Shown here: positions 1-9,345 of the stretch, piece by piece
How positions within the stretch are numbered: position 1 is the first letter of the stretch
Layout: every line of letters begins with the position of its first letter
Assembly: GCA_019358875.1 (NCBI GenBank)
Contig: JAHHIF010000018.1
Location: forward strand, 62,001-126,000
Origin: Symplocastrum torsivum CPER-KK1
GTDB taxonomy: Bacteria; Cyanobacteriota; Cyanobacteriia; Cyanobacteriales; Coleofasciculaceae
DNA length: 64,000 nt
Direction of reading: 5' to 3'
Translations under genes and position numbers: made by a program
The notes under the pieces: model-generated
What the model was told of the DNA's origin: nothing
What the model saw: only the letters and a program-made list of their open reading frames with translations
The model's database searches: none

Positions 1-2345
1 GAAAAATCGCCTATATCGTATTCTGGGACTTCTACTTCGCCTCGAATATGATGATTATCTTCAGCAACAGCAAACGTTTCACCTTGATCTAGATAGCTAC
101 CCACTTTTTGGTTAAGAGATGAGGTCACTAGATAACCATCAATTGGCATCACCAAGGGAGTTCGTTTAACTTGGTCTTGATTATATTTCAACTGTTGCTG
201 GAAACGCTTAAGATTAGCACGAGCCGCTTCAACTTCTTTACGAGCTGCTTCAATCTCTTCAGGAAAAGGACCACTCAACACTGAGGCTAAGTTAGCTTCT
301 GCTTTCTTTATATCTTGACGCTTTTTCTCTACATTCTGTTTGGCTTCTTCAACATTCTGTTTGGCTTCTTCAACATTACTACGGTCTGTTTCTGCATCTT
401 TTGCAGAATTTTCATATTGTTGTAAGGAGAAAGCGCCCGTATTGTACAAAGCCTTATAACGTTCCGCTTGACGAGAGCTAAATTCTGCCTTGCCAATAGC
501 TGTTTTAAGCTGTTCTTGAGCAACTTCCACTTGTTGTTTGGCAACTTCCACTTGTTGTTTGTCAACTTCCACTTGTTGTTTGGCAACTTCTACATCTTCC
601 TTTCTAGGAGTAGCGAGTAGTTTTTTCAAGTTAGCCTGTTGCTTCTCTAGCTCAGCTTGCTGCTGTCTTACTTGCTCTTGTGTTATTAATACTGAATTTT
701 CTATATCAACTGCCTCTAAATTCGCAATTACAGTTCCCGCTTTTATCCATTGACCATCTCCACCCTCGAAAAAAACTTTAGTGATTTTACCTTTGACTTG
801 TGCTTGAATCTGCTGCTGTGTTGGAGGTGAGATTTTGATTACACCACCAGGACGATATGGGTAAGGCAAAAAAAGTAATATACCTAAAGCAACTAAAAGA
901 GATAGTCTAATGAATTTCTTCACCCAAGACTTTAGTATCTTATTAAAGCTGTTCGATTTATTAACAGATTTAGGAAAATCACTGAGAAACAAATCTACCT
1001 CTCCCAGTGGATGAAATAATGGTGTTTGCCGAGAGCGATCGCTTGTTTTTTCTAAATTATTTTGGTTATGTGAGTTCTTTCTATCCTGCTTTGGGTGAGT
1101 CGCTACCCATAAAGTCCGAAAGCCCAGCATAAAAGGTAGACTAATTAGTAAAGCTGTGGCTCCGTTTCCTAAAATACCAGGAGAAATATTTCTTAGCAGC
1201 CTATGAGACATATCATTAACTAGCTTTAGTGCCAAGAATATCCAAGTAAGGATCATCAGAAGAGATAATCCTTGTAGCTTCAGTTTCTCTGGGAAAGTTA
1301 ATCGCTTTGGCAAAGGTCGCCGCTTCAGGATCATATCGAAGATAAGAAGATTCTTTTTAAGCCAGTTCGGGGGAAGACGAAAGTATGCAATCATCAATCC
1401 GTAACCGTCAGATGGCCAAAACGGGCTGGAGTCAAAGAGGAAGTCTAGGTATCCCATATAAGCCAATGAAATAGCCCAACCTCTCAATCCATTTTCAGTT
1501 CCCTTCGTCCAGTACCAAATCAAGGTTCCTAAAGAAAATATAAGAATTCTAATTATTAGTGGTGTGCCAAAAGACCATAACTGAATCTTACGTGGAAGCT
1601 GCCATATCCCATCTTTTTTTAGATAAAAGCGAGGCAGAATCCCAAATGTTAGCTTCAGCCCAAACTCTCCTACAATTCCACCATAAGAAGTGCAAACTAT
1701 TCCCTGAGCTAGCTTACTAGTTAAATTGACGACAGTCATGTTTAAAAGATGATAAGCCACCCAAGAGGTCGGTTTTACCAATAAACCTATATCGCGTCTA
1801 AATAGTAATTGATTGTTGAATATAGTAAATAAAGCTAATATCAATAAAGGGATTAGTAACCAAAGTAACAAAGTGGCAATTGGCTGAAAAGGCTTAGCCA
1901 TCTTTGCCAGAAATTTAAAAAATGATTCTGAATTAGATACTGCCCAGACTTTGCCTCTTTTTCCTTTCTTTCGACGCTTAGATAGAGTTGAGAATTGTAA
2001 TTTTTTATTTTCTTCTTCGCTTTCCGTTGAACTAGTACCGAGAGGAAGCGTCTCTTGCTCATCAAATACTTCCAGAAGACCACATTCTGCAATTTCTTGT
2101 GAAAATTGATTAAAATCCTCTTCTGTTAGTACTAACCCAAACTGTCTTTCAAAAGCTGCTAATATTTCTGATGGCGTAGAAATACCATCCATAGATTTGC
2201 ATAATAAATATTCCTCTTCCCCAAATTCAAACGCTTCACCAGAACTTGGCTTCTTGAATGAATAAGAGTGTTTTGAAGTCTCCGGATCTACGGTTGTTGT
2301 AATCAATAGATCTTTTCGTAAGCGAGTTTCTAAAGGTTTATACAT
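1..2345 (-). CDS. PqqD-like / M50-like / HlyD membrane fusion protein, 3' end outside window
   Basis: I translated this minus-strand frame by hand; it stays open from an ATG at 2345 to the window edge (781 codons, no stop). Residues 1-95 look like a PqqD/winged-helix region. About 155-375 is a multi-pass membrane region resembling peptidase M50 proteins fused to HlyD. About 400-460 is a further soluble and TM stretch, then a HlyD adaptor with a lipoyl-like half, a long coiled coil of heptads (VEVAKQQ, VEEAKQN) and the return strand. Such fusions usually work with ABC exporters for peptides or bacteriocins. The HExxH zinc site is replaced by SKLAQ at residues 210-214, while the later DGY motif is kept, so proteolysis is unlikely. 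A GTG eight codons upstream is an alternative start. No clear ribosome binding site is seen. Confidence 0.85.
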   Translation of the reverse strand, partial: MYKPLETRLRKDLLITTTVDPETSKHSYSFKKPSSGEAFEFGEEEYLLCKSMDGISTPSEILAAFERQFGLVLTEEDFNQFSQEIAECGLLEVFDEQETLPLGTSSTESEEENKKLQFSTLSKRRKKGKRGKVWAVSNSESFFKFLAKMAKPFQPIATLLLWLLIPLLILALFTIFNNQLLFRRDIGLLVKPTSWVAYHLLNMTVVNLTSKLAQGIVCTSYGGIVGEFGLKLTFGILPRFYLKKDGIWQLPRKIQLWSFGTPLIIRILIFSLGTLIWYWTKGTENGLRGWAISLAYMGYLDFLFDSSPFWPSDGYGLMIAYFRLPPNWLKKNLLIFDMILKRRPLPKRLTFPEKLKLQGLSLLMILTWIFLALKLVNDMSHRLLRNISPGILGNGATALLISLPFMLGFRTLWVATHPKQDRKNSHNQNNLEKTSDRSRQTPLFHPLGEVDLFLSDFPKSVNKSNSFNKILKSWVKKFIRLSLLVALGILLFLPYPYRPGGVIKISPPTQQQIQAQVKGKITKVFFEGGDGQWIKAGTVIANLEAVDIENSVLITQEQVRQQQAELEKQQANLKKLLATPRKEDVEVAKQQVEVDKQQVEVAKQQVEVAQEQLKTAIGKAEFSSRQAERYKALYNTGAFSLQQYENSAKDAETDRSNVEEAKQNVEEAKQNVEKKRQDIKKAEANLASVLSGPFPEEIEAARKEVEAARANLKRFQQQLKYNQDQVKRTPLVMPIDGYLVTSSLNQKVGSYLDQGETFAVAEDNHHIRGEVEVPEYDIGDF
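331..372. repeat. two perfect 21-bp tandem repeats in the HlyD coiled coil
   Basis: The unit acattctgtttggcttcttc plus one base occurs twice in a row without mismatch. On the minus strand each copy encodes one heptad (VEEAKQN), so the repeat preserves reading frame and coiled-coil register. Confidence 0.9.
521..583. repeat. three near-perfect 21-bp tandem repeats in the HlyD coiled coil
   Basis: Three consecutive 21-bp units differ by one base (the middle unit ends in t, not g). They encode the heptads VEVAKQQ, VEVDKQQ and VEVAKQQ on the minus strand. Copy-number change would lengthen or shorten the helical hairpin by whole heptads. Confidence 0.9.
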
Positions 2346-3010
2346 GACAACAGCAATACCACGATACACTTGGCGTTACAAAACTTAACCGAATTGGTTT
2401 GAAAGCTAAGATAAAGTTTGCCTTACAACAATCCATCTAATTTAACTAACATAGCTAATTTATTGAGACTTTATGCCCAGGAAGATGAGGGATTGGCAAT
2501 AGACGCTATAGGTTGGGTTGTGGGCAATGGGTACTCTGGAGAATAGCTTGATTGTTATAGTAGAGCTTTGTCCAGCGATTTGCCCTATAGGTTGCTCCAC
2601 AGGGAAGTGCGGCTGAATTGTCTAGAAGTTGTGAATAATAGAGAGGTAAATACGTTAAAATTAACACCAACTTGCCCTATGCCTAGACTGCTTACAAGAA
2701 CTTCTCGGAACAAAGGCTAGATAATGATGAAGTAGTGAAAAGTACTGGTGAGGTGGACAATGCCGTAAACATTCGTAGTTAGGATGAATAGGTTAGCTCA
2801 TTAAACAAGAAGCTGATTTGACTTAAGTTAAACCTACTTGTAGAGTTAGAGGTTTCGCCACGTCTAGAGCCTAAACTTGCTGAAGCAAAAGCTGTTAAAG
2901 ACAGCTTTGTCGGTTTTCTACTTGAATGACCTGTGAGGAGCCTGAACCCCTTACAGCAGCATTTGAGAATGCTATGATAAAATCCACAATTTACGAACAA
3001 CGGAGTTTTT
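2346..3010. other. 665-bp divergent intergenic region
   Basis: This lies between the divergently transcribed HlyD-type and TPR genes and should hold both promoters. I see no convincing conserved gene in it; the small minus-strand frame at 2779-3000 has no family resemblance. A TATGATAAAAT stretch near 2972 is a possible -10 region for the TPR gene. Confidence 0.5.
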
Positions 3011-4081
3011 ATGCCAAAATTTATTCCTAGTGTAAAACGGCTGACTGAAGAAAGAAACCAAGTAAAGGTTCAGGATATAGCACCTCAAGTTTCAGATAGA
3101 GATCGATTAAAAATCGGTCTTTCACTTGCCAAAGAAAAACGTCTTGATGAGGCTTTAGACGAATTTAAAGCTGTTTTGGAAAACAATTCTTCATCTATTC
3201 CTGCCCATATGGGTGCAGGAACTGTGTATCTGAGACAGAAACGATATGATGAGGCGATGAATCACTTCCAAAGTGCAGTCAAACTAGATCCCTTGATGTC
3301 GAAGGCAGCATTAAAAGTAGGGAGGATTTACTTCATAAAAGGTGAGCTAGATAAGGCAGCTGAGGAGTTTCAGAATGCACTCAACCTAGACCCTAAATCG
3401 ACTCAAGCTTATATAGCAATGGGTCAGGTTTTCATGAAGCAGAAGGATTACGAGGCTGCCATAAAGCAGATTTCTAAGGCTTTACGCTTAAATCCACAAC
3501 TGGCTAAGGCTCGTCTACTAGTTGCCCAAATTTATAAAGCCCAGGGGAAGATTCCAGAAGCAATCGCAACCCTTAACACTGTACTGACGATCGATCCCAA
3601 ACTTTTTCTTCCTTATTTATTAATAGGTCGCCTTCATCTTATCCAAAAGGAATATGGTCTAGCAAAAGAGGCTTTTCAAAAAATAATTAACAACGAGCTG
3701 CCAACACCTGGGGCTAATCTGGCGAAGCTCTTAGGCTTTGCAGAAGCTTTAACTGGAGTAAATGAACTAGAAGAGGCTGTTCAAATTCTCAGGAATTTGC
3801 CTGAAGTTGATGCTATTGCCGCCAAAAAACATCAGCTGTTTGGAGATGTTTATTACAAACAAGGCTTATTTAGGCAAGCGACAGAGGAGTATCAAGCCGC
3901 AAAATTCCTAGCTTCACAGGAAGAGAATGCGATTGATGAAACGGATGACTTTGACATATTGCTAGAACAGGATGACACTCAATGGGAGGACTTAGCAAGT
4001 ACCTACAGAGCCTTAGGTAAGTCATTACTTTCCGATCCTTCTAATCCTCAAACTCCACAAAGACGCATTTCGAGCCTTTAA
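3011..4081 (+). CDS. tetratricopeptide repeat (TPR) protein
   Basis: This 356-residue soluble protein has no signal peptide or membrane segment. Residues about 30-235 form consecutive 34-residue TPR units, each with the usual A/G-x-Y and A-x-x-x-F pattern and ending in LDP or a variant. A degenerate unit lies at 270-300, followed by an acidic tail (DETDDFDILLEQDD). TPR proteins are scaffolds for protein-protein contacts; the partner cannot be read from sequence. The ATG is preceded by GGAG at about 6 nt spacing. A clean intrinsic terminator follows directly, so it is probably a single-gene transcript. The divergent export protein is the obvious neighbour, but a functional link is only inferred. 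Confidence 0.85.
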   Translation: MPKFIPSVKRLTEERNQVKVQDIAPQVSDRDRLKIGLSLAKEKRLDEALDEFKAVLENNSSSIPAHMGAGTVYLRQKRYDEAMNHFQSAVKLDPLMSKAALKVGRIYFIKGELDKAAEEFQNALNLDPKSTQAYIAMGQVFMKQKDYEAAIKQISKALRLNPQLAKARLLVAQIYKAQGKIPEAIATLNTVLTIDPKLFLPYLLIGRLHLIQKEYGLAKEAFQKIINNELPTPGANLAKLLGFAEALTGVNELEEAVQILRNLPEVDAIAAKKHQLFGDVYYKQGLFRQATEEYQAAKFLASQEENAIDETDDFDILLEQDDTQWEDLASTYRALGKSLLSDPSNPQTPQRRISSL

Positions 4082-4096
4082 GTTTAGAGTTTACAT

Positions 4097-4118
4097 AACG
4101 CTATGTGAGCGTTTTTTT
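4097..4118 (+). terminator. intrinsic terminator of the TPR gene
   Basis: AACGCT and AGCGTT form a 6-bp stem around a 5-nt loop, followed directly by a T run, 16 nt after the TPR stop codon. Confidence 0.75.
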
Positions 4119-4338
4119 CTCAGTTCGCTGTCGGTAAGTTGATAACAGATAGATACAGTGGCTCAGAAAAAAATTGATTCAGGCTTAGCTAATGAAACAA
4201 AAAGACTGTTTCAATCCTTCTTGAGTAGAAAGTTTATGTTCAGCCCTTTCTTAGAGAAGTTGGCTCAATAGCCAGAGTAAACTTAGCTTGATGTATTAAG
4301 TTGTAACCGTTTGACTTTACCCAATAAGATTGTTCTAG

Positions 4339-4707
4339 ATGACAACAGACCATAGTGCATCAGCCGAAAAGCGACAAGCAATTCTACAACAAATCAGAGA
4401 ACGTCACGGTAGCAGACAGAAATCCTCTAATAACCAGCAGGATATTGAGCTGCGACAGAACCTAGCTAGGAGTAACCAACAGACCCGTAACAATCAAGAA
4501 AAAGCTCTTCCTATCGATTTTCTGAAGAATGTTCAACAATGGATAAACAGCCCAGAAATTGAGCCAAACTCTACCTCTCTACAGGAACTTGAGCAACGTA
4601 AGCAAGAACTTCAATATCGCTCTGCTTGGCTACTAGGACTACTTGAAGTTACACAAAAGGAATTAAACGCTATACAGGAACATATAAAAATAAGAACAAC
4701 AAAGTAA
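4339..4707 (+). CDS. small hypothetical coiled protein
   Basis: This 122-residue protein belongs to no family I recognise. It is very polar and rich in Gln, Asn, Glu and Arg. Residues 8-60 are a basic, glutamine-rich segment likely to be helical or disordered, and residues 80-118 (LQELEQRKQELQYRSAWLLG onward) look like an amphipathic coiled coil. There is no signal peptide or membrane span. No good ribosome binding site precedes the ATG. It lies between the TPR gene terminator and the sulfotransferase island, in its own transcription interval. Coding status rests on its length, composition and absence of a competing frame, so it is moderately supported. Confidence 0.6.
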   Translation: MTTDHSASAEKRQAILQQIRERHGSRQKSSNNQQDIELRQNLARSNQQTRNNQEKALPIDFLKNVQQWINSPEIEPNSTSLQELEQRKQELQYRSAWLLGLLEVTQKELNAIQEHIKIRTTK

Positions 4708-5010
4708 CCTCTACAGGATAAAAAATAGAATGCGTGTGTTTCTTATAGAATCTTAAATCTCCTAGTTTAATGTAGAAGCTTAGGCATATTGTATGATTCT
4801 GGAGCTACATCAAATACTCAGGATTTCTACGAAACTTTAATGCCAAAGAGAGTTATAGCGATTCTCGTATCAGTGAAGCACATCTTACTTTCTTGCCAAT
4901 TCCCCATTCCCAATTCCCGAAAACCCAGAACTTGTATCTCATCCTTTAGGAGAACCGCTACATATCACTTTCTTATCTCTGTATTGGAATTGCCTGTCTG
5001 AGGATTACCA
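4708..5010. other. 303-bp intergenic region upstream of the sulfotransferase island
   Basis: It holds a stretch of the ccaattccccattcccaatt type that is common between cyanobacterial genes. The 70-codon frame at 4789-5001 reads through this stretch and looks non-coding. The promoter for the sulfotransferase genes is expected here, but I cannot place it. Confidence 0.4.
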
Positions 5011-5895
5011 ATGGCTGAACCTCTAATAATCTTGTGCCCTTTACGTTCCTTCTCATCAGTTGCCTGTGGAATGCTAGGTCAACATCCAGAAATGTATGGT
5101 TTTCCGGAACTTCATCTATTTGTTGCAGACAGTATGCAAGAACTAATGCTGTATCACGAACACAAAGGTAGGGTAAAGGGAGGACCGGGCTTACTTCGGA
5201 CGTTGGCACAGCTGCATGATGGAGTTCAAACAGAAACGACCATTCATAAAGCAAAACAATGGCTAGATGAACGGCAGAGTTGGTCTACCAAAAATGTCTT
5301 TGATTATCTGCTTGAACAGATTAATCCCAAAATAGGTATTGATAAAACTCCTGTAACTGTTATGAAATCTGAATTTATTGAGCGTGCCTATACAATGTTC
5401 CCTAAAAGTAAGTTCTTACATTTAACCCGTCATCCTATATCAGCGGGAAAATCAATGCAGGAGTTTTTTCAACAAATGTCAAAAATCTCTGTTAGAGAGT
5501 CTTCAAAGACATTAGATCCCGCTAGACTTTGGCTCCAAACGCACAGCAGAATTATGGAATTTACTAGCACACTGCCAGTGGGACAAAGTATGCGGCTCAA
5601 AGGAGAGGATTTATTATCTAATCCAGACGTATATTTACCACAAATAGCTGAGTGGCTTGGTGTGCGAACGGATAAAGAAGCGATTGAAGCAATGAAGCAT
5701 CCAGAAACTTCATCCTATGCTTCTATTGGACCACGAGGAGCACGGGGGGGTAATGATCCGAAATTTTTAAAAAGCCCTGTCCTACGTGTAGGTCAAGTTT
5801 CAGAACCATCACTGAATAGAGCTTTGGAATGGGCATTAGATCAAGGATTTTCCACAAAAATTACTAAACTTGCAAAGCAAATGGGCTATCAATAG
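5011..5895 (+). CDS. PAPS-dependent sulfotransferase, first tandem copy
   Basis: This 294-residue cytosolic protein is likely to transfer sulfate from PAPS to a hydroxyl or amine. The 5'-phosphosulfate loop is LRSFSS at residues 11-16, in the position of the family's PRSGST-type loop. The 3'-phosphate site is HLTRHPISAGKS near 137-148. RLKGEDLL near 195 matches the conserved Y/R-E-D-L region, and a GxxGxxGG-like basic stretch lies near 240-250. The start has GAGG at about 8 nt. The next gene encodes a close paralogue in the same direction 100 bp downstream, and oxygenase and propeller genes follow, so the acceptor is probably a specialised metabolite or glycan. The acceptor is unknown. Confidence 0.85.
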   Translation: MAEPLIILCPLRSFSSVACGMLGQHPEMYGFPELHLFVADSMQELMLYHEHKGRVKGGPGLLRTLAQLHDGVQTETTIHKAKQWLDERQSWSTKNVFDYLLEQINPKIGIDKTPVTVMKSEFIERAYTMFPKSKFLHLTRHPISAGKSMQEFFQQMSKISVRESSKTLDPARLWLQTHSRIMEFTSTLPVGQSMRLKGEDLLSNPDVYLPQIAEWLGVRTDKEAIEAMKHPETSSYASIGPRGARGGNDPKFLKSPVLRVGQVSEPSLNRALEWALDQGFSTKITKLAKQMGYQ

Positions 5896-5995
5896 CGGTA
5901 GCAAAAGCTACATAACTATGTATTAGTAAAATCAGGCACTAAGTCCTAATACAACTAGGCAAAAGCGTATTACATTGCTATCCATAAATTCTAGA

Positions 5996-6943
5996 ATGAC
6001 TGAACCATTAATTATCCTATGTCCGTTACGTTCTTTTTCATCAGTTGGATGTGCCATGATTGGTCAACATCCAGAGATGTATGGTTTTCCTGAGCTTAAT
6101 CTTTTTGTTGCAGACAGTGTTGAGGAAATGCTGCTGTATTATCTCCGCCAAGGAAGACCTCAAGGTTTGCATGGGTTGCTACGCACACTGGCACAACTAC
6201 ACGATGGTGTCCAAACAGAAACAAGCATTTTTAAAGTTCGAGCATGGCTACAAGAACGAATGGACTGGTCTACAAAAAAAATGTTCGACTATATCCTGGA
6301 ACGAATTAGCCCTCGAATCGGTGTAGACAAAAGTCCCGTAACGGTTATGAAGCCAGAATTTATCGAACGTGCTTATGCAATGTTCCCGAAGGCTAACTTT
6401 TTGCACCTGACTCGCCATCCCATATCAGCAGCCAAGTCGATTCGTGAGTACCTTAAGCAAATGTCAGAGGTACGAGAAAATCTTTTTAAACCAATGTTAA
6501 AGACCAGTGGAACCCCTAAGCCACTCATTAAGAATGCACTCAAAGAAACTACCTTTGACCCGGCTCGCTTATGGCTTTACACTCACAGCAGCATTATCAA
6601 CTTTACTAGTACGCTGCCTGTAGGGCAGAGTATGCGATTAAAGGGGGAAGACCTGCTATCCGAACCAGACTTGTATCTACCACAAATAGCAGATTGGCTT
6701 GGTTTACGAGTTGATCAGGATGCTATTGAGGCGATGAAACATCCTGAGAATTCATCTTATGCCTGTCGCGGTCCACTAGGGGCTAGGGGTGGGAATGATC
6801 TAAAATTCTTAGATAGCCCTAGATTACGTTCTGGCAAAATTTCAGAGCTATCACTGAAGAGCAAGACTGAGCTAGATTGGGCTTTGAATCGACAATCTTC
6901 ACAAAAAATAATTCATCTAGCTAAGCAAATGGGTTATCAGTAG
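5996..6943 (+). CDS. PAPS-dependent sulfotransferase, second tandem copy
   Basis: This is a 315-residue paralogue of the preceding protein, alignable end to end. The same LRSFSS loop is at residues 11-16 and HLTRHPISAAKS is near 137-148. It differs by about 20 extra residues near 158-185 (FKPMLKTSGTPKPLIKN region), just after the 3'-phosphate motif, in the part that usually helps cover the active site. That suggests a different acceptor. I chose the ATG at 5996 because it aligns with the first copy (MTEPLII versus MAEPLII); an in-frame TTG lies seven codons upstream. The propeller gene begins 24 bp after the stop, so co-transcription is likely. Confidence 0.85.
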   Translation: MTEPLIILCPLRSFSSVGCAMIGQHPEMYGFPELNLFVADSVEEMLLYYLRQGRPQGLHGLLRTLAQLHDGVQTETSIFKVRAWLQERMDWSTKKMFDYILERISPRIGVDKSPVTVMKPEFIERAYAMFPKANFLHLTRHPISAAKSIREYLKQMSEVRENLFKPMLKTSGTPKPLIKNALKETTFDPARLWLYTHSSIINFTSTLPVGQSMRLKGEDLLSEPDLYLPQIADWLGLRVDQDAIEAMKHPENSSYACRGPLGARGGNDLKFLDSPRLRSGKISELSLKSKTELDWALNRQSSQKIIHLAKQMGYQ

Positions 6944-6967
6944 TTCTATTACTAACTAGAAAAAGAA

Positions 6968-8266
6968 ATGTCTAAAGACTCTTTACTAGCGGCTCAATAC
7001 TTTGCCAGTACCGAGCAAAAAGGTTACCAACAGTTGACAAGTAGTTTTAGCTGTTTCCTATTCTTATTTCAAAATCATTTATATCTTGCAATCACATCTA
7101 ATTCAACACAAAAAGCAAATCACTCTGGCAAATTATTACGTCATGATTCCCTAAACGATACCTGGGATGAAGTGTATCAATTACCTCTATTAAATGAGGA
7201 TAGTAGTGCTTATTTGACAAAGGCATCAAAGTCAAATATTAGTCAGAATGATTTAATCCATCATAACAAAATATTCAGCGAGATAGCTATTTTTAAAGGG
7301 GAAAGCGATAATGCCCCAATGCTTTATCTAAGTCTTATCTCCTCGCTTGAATCGCAACTTTTACGCACAGAAACTTGTGAATCTTTTCATGTAATTCCAA
7401 AGGCTAAAGTGGAACAGTATAGGTTGTCTTTCCGCCAACTTTATCCGTTCCAAAATAAGCTTTATGCGTCCTGTTTAGGAAGATTAACGGGTGAAGCCGA
7501 AAAGTGGGAAGATCTGCCTATTGTCTATGTTTCAGATGATCCAGCATTAGGACTATGGCAATGCACAAGTTTATCGGGTTTTGGCGACTCGAATAATAAA
7601 GCCATTTCCCAGATGGTGGCATTCAATGATTGCCTGTATGTGGGAACTGTAAATCTAGAGCAAGGATTTCAAGTCTGGAAAACTCAAGTTATTGAACCTT
7701 TTTCTTACTCTTGGAAGCAGGTTATCTCCAAGGGGGCATATAGATATACGATGAATGAATTTGTATCATCTATGGTTGTTTTTAAAGGCAATCTGTATGT
7801 TGCTAGTGGCAGATCATTACTTGCTGAGAATAATACCCATGAGTTTAATACTGCTCCTCCTGAATTGATTCGTATTTATCCTGATGATAGTTGGGACTTA
7901 ATCGTCGGTACACCGAAATTTACCCCTGAGGGATTAAAGGTACCTTTATCGGCAATGGGACCAGGTTTTGATGACCTTGAGCAATCGAATTTTCAGTGCC
8001 TACTGGTTCATGATAATTATCTTTATGTTGGAGTCCAAAAACCGGGCAGGTTTCAAATGTGGCTTTCAGAAGATGGAGAAATCTGGGAAACTATTCCTTT
8101 AGAGGGAATTACTAATTATCCCCAAGTCGAGCTATGTGCGGCTATGTCCACCCCATTTGGATTAACCTTTGTTTTTGATACAATCCATGGTCAAACTGCA
8201 AATAATTCTTTATCTAATACACTTGGAGTTAATGGTTTAGAGATTTGGATTGGCAAGGAACACTAG
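6968..8266 (+). CDS. beta-propeller-like protein of unknown function
   Basis: This 432-residue protein has no signal peptide. Repeated blade signatures of the form hydrophobic-LYVGT or LYVAS (LYLAI, LYLSL, LYASC, LYVGT, LYVAS, LYVGV) are spaced about 50-70 residues apart, each followed by a strand ending in a W or R motif such as FQVWKT. This points to a six- or seven-bladed propeller. It is clearly related to the product of the minus-strand gene at 9346-10797, for example in the GFGD-N-K blade. It starts 24 bp after the second sulfotransferase gene, so it is probably in that operon. It may bind or modify the same product; no catalytic residues can be assigned. Confidence 0.7.
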   Translation: MSKDSLLAAQYFASTEQKGYQQLTSSFSCFLFLFQNHLYLAITSNSTQKANHSGKLLRHDSLNDTWDEVYQLPLLNEDSSAYLTKASKSNISQNDLIHHNKIFSEIAIFKGESDNAPMLYLSLISSLESQLLRTETCESFHVIPKAKVEQYRLSFRQLYPFQNKLYASCLGRLTGEAEKWEDLPIVYVSDDPALGLWQCTSLSGFGDSNNKAISQMVAFNDCLYVGTVNLEQGFQVWKTQVIEPFSYSWKQVISKGAYRYTMNEFVSSMVVFKGNLYVASGRSLLAENNTHEFNTAPPELIRIYPDDSWDLIVGTPKFTPEGLKVPLSAMGPGFDDLEQSNFQCLLVHDNYLYVGVQKPGRFQMWLSEDGEIWETIPLEGITNYPQVELCAAMSTPFGLTFVFDTIHGQTANNSLSNTLGVNGLEIWIGKEH

Positions 8267-8418
8267 TGCAAGAAGAAAAGAAGGCAGGAGGCAGAAGGCT
8301 TTTATGAATATTGCTTGTACAGTAAGCTTTTTAACCTTTTTCAACTGGATAGTTATTTCCGCTACGCTGCACTAAGTTGTTCTGATTCTTGTAGGGCTTT
8401 AAAGTAAATCCAAGCATT

Positions 8419-9324
8419 ATGAAGACTCAAATAGCACCAGTTTCTGAAAAATTTGGTACTCTACTGCTAGGTACAAAATGTAGCAGCATTTTTAGCTTAG
8501 ATAGAGATGAAGTTATTGACTTATTTAAGTCTTCTAATTTATTACTTTTTAGAAGTTTTAACGTTAACACTGATAAATTTAAAGCCTTTACTGAGTTATT
8601 TAGCACTAACTTTATGGCTTATATAGGTGGCGCCTATAACCGGGAAATGATTAAAGGAGACAAGACTCTCTTATCAGTAACAGGTCATAGACTTTCCTTT
8701 GCAGTTCCTCCTCACGGAGAGATGTATTACAAAAAAAATAAACCCCAACTTATATGGTTTTATTGTGCTACTCCACCCTTAAAAGATGGTGAAACTACGG
8801 TTGGTGATGGAGCTGAGATTTATGAAGAACTAAGTTCTTCTACCAAAAAGCTTTTTAGCACAAAACGATTAAAATATATTCGCAATTATCCCAAGGCGAT
8901 ATGGAAGGAAATCTATCAAACTGATGACCTGAGAGTAGTTAAAAAAATATGTGACGAAGAAGATATCTCTCTTAGGGTAGATCAGGAAACCTATGCGATC
9001 GCAACGGAGTATTTATGTTCAGCCGTTGTTCAAAGTAGAAGAGAAAGTCATCCTATTTTTATTAACAATATCTTACCCGTAGTAGAGCAAGAGTTACAGG
9101 GTAAGGAAGCTAGTCTTGTGAGGTTTGAAGACAACTCCAAGATTCCCGACGCTGTTATCGATGAACTAAAAGAAGTTACTGACCGGCTCATGAAGCCAAT
9201 TCAATGGCAAACGGGGGATATCTTGATGATTGATAATACAAGATTGCTTCATGGCAGAAGGTCATTTTCAGATAATCAAAGGGATATATATGTCAGGCTG
9301 TGTAACGCAGCTTTCCCCTTTTGA
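8419..9324 (+). CDS. TauD/TfdA-family Fe(II)/2-oxoglutarate oxygenase, SyrP-like
   Basis: This 301-residue protein carries the metal triad of the TauD/TfdA superfamily. HGE at residues 99-101 gives the H-x-E pair, in an HGEM context like the HNEM of SyrP-type enzymes. The distal His is at about 278 in LLHGRRSF, with the following Arg pair placed to bind 2-oxoglutarate. GETTVGD at about 124-130 is the usual strand after the first His. SyrP-type members hydroxylate amino acids or peptidyl intermediates in specialised metabolism, so here it is a candidate tailoring enzyme. It lies 152 bp after the propeller gene, in the same direction, and converges with the second propeller gene. Confidence 0.82.
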   Translation: MKTQIAPVSEKFGTLLLGTKCSSIFSLDRDEVIDLFKSSNLLLFRSFNVNTDKFKAFTELFSTNFMAYIGGAYNREMIKGDKTLLSVTGHRLSFAVPPHGEMYYKKNKPQLIWFYCATPPLKDGETTVGDGAEIYEELSSSTKKLFSTKRLKYIRNYPKAIWKEIYQTDDLRVVKKICDEEDISLRVDQETYAIATEYLCSAVVQSRRESHPIFINNILPVVEQELQGKEASLVRFEDNSKIPDAVIDELKEVTDRLMKPIQWQTGDILMIDNTRLLHGRRSFSDNQRDIYVRLCNAAFPF

Positions 9325-9345
9325 GAGCTAGGGATAGTTTCTTGT

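Noticed and set aside
521..583. Short regular repeats as a possible CRISPR array
   Set aside because: The units are contiguous 21-mers without spacers and encode heptads in frame; no cas gene is present.
329..753. Two small open frames on opposite strands with repetitive peptides (NNKWKLP; STCCLATST)
   Set aside because: They are out-of-frame readings of the 21-bp repeats inside the HlyD coiled coil; the minus-strand HlyD frame explains the sequence.
2779..3000. 73-codon minus-strand frame upstream of the TPR gene
   Set aside because: It has no ribosome binding site or recognisable protein character, and it occupies the probable promoter of the TPR gene.
4789..5001. 70-codon plus-strand frame before the sulfotransferase gene
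   Set aside because: It reads through the ccaattcccc-type intergenic stretch and has no ribosome binding site or protein-like pattern.
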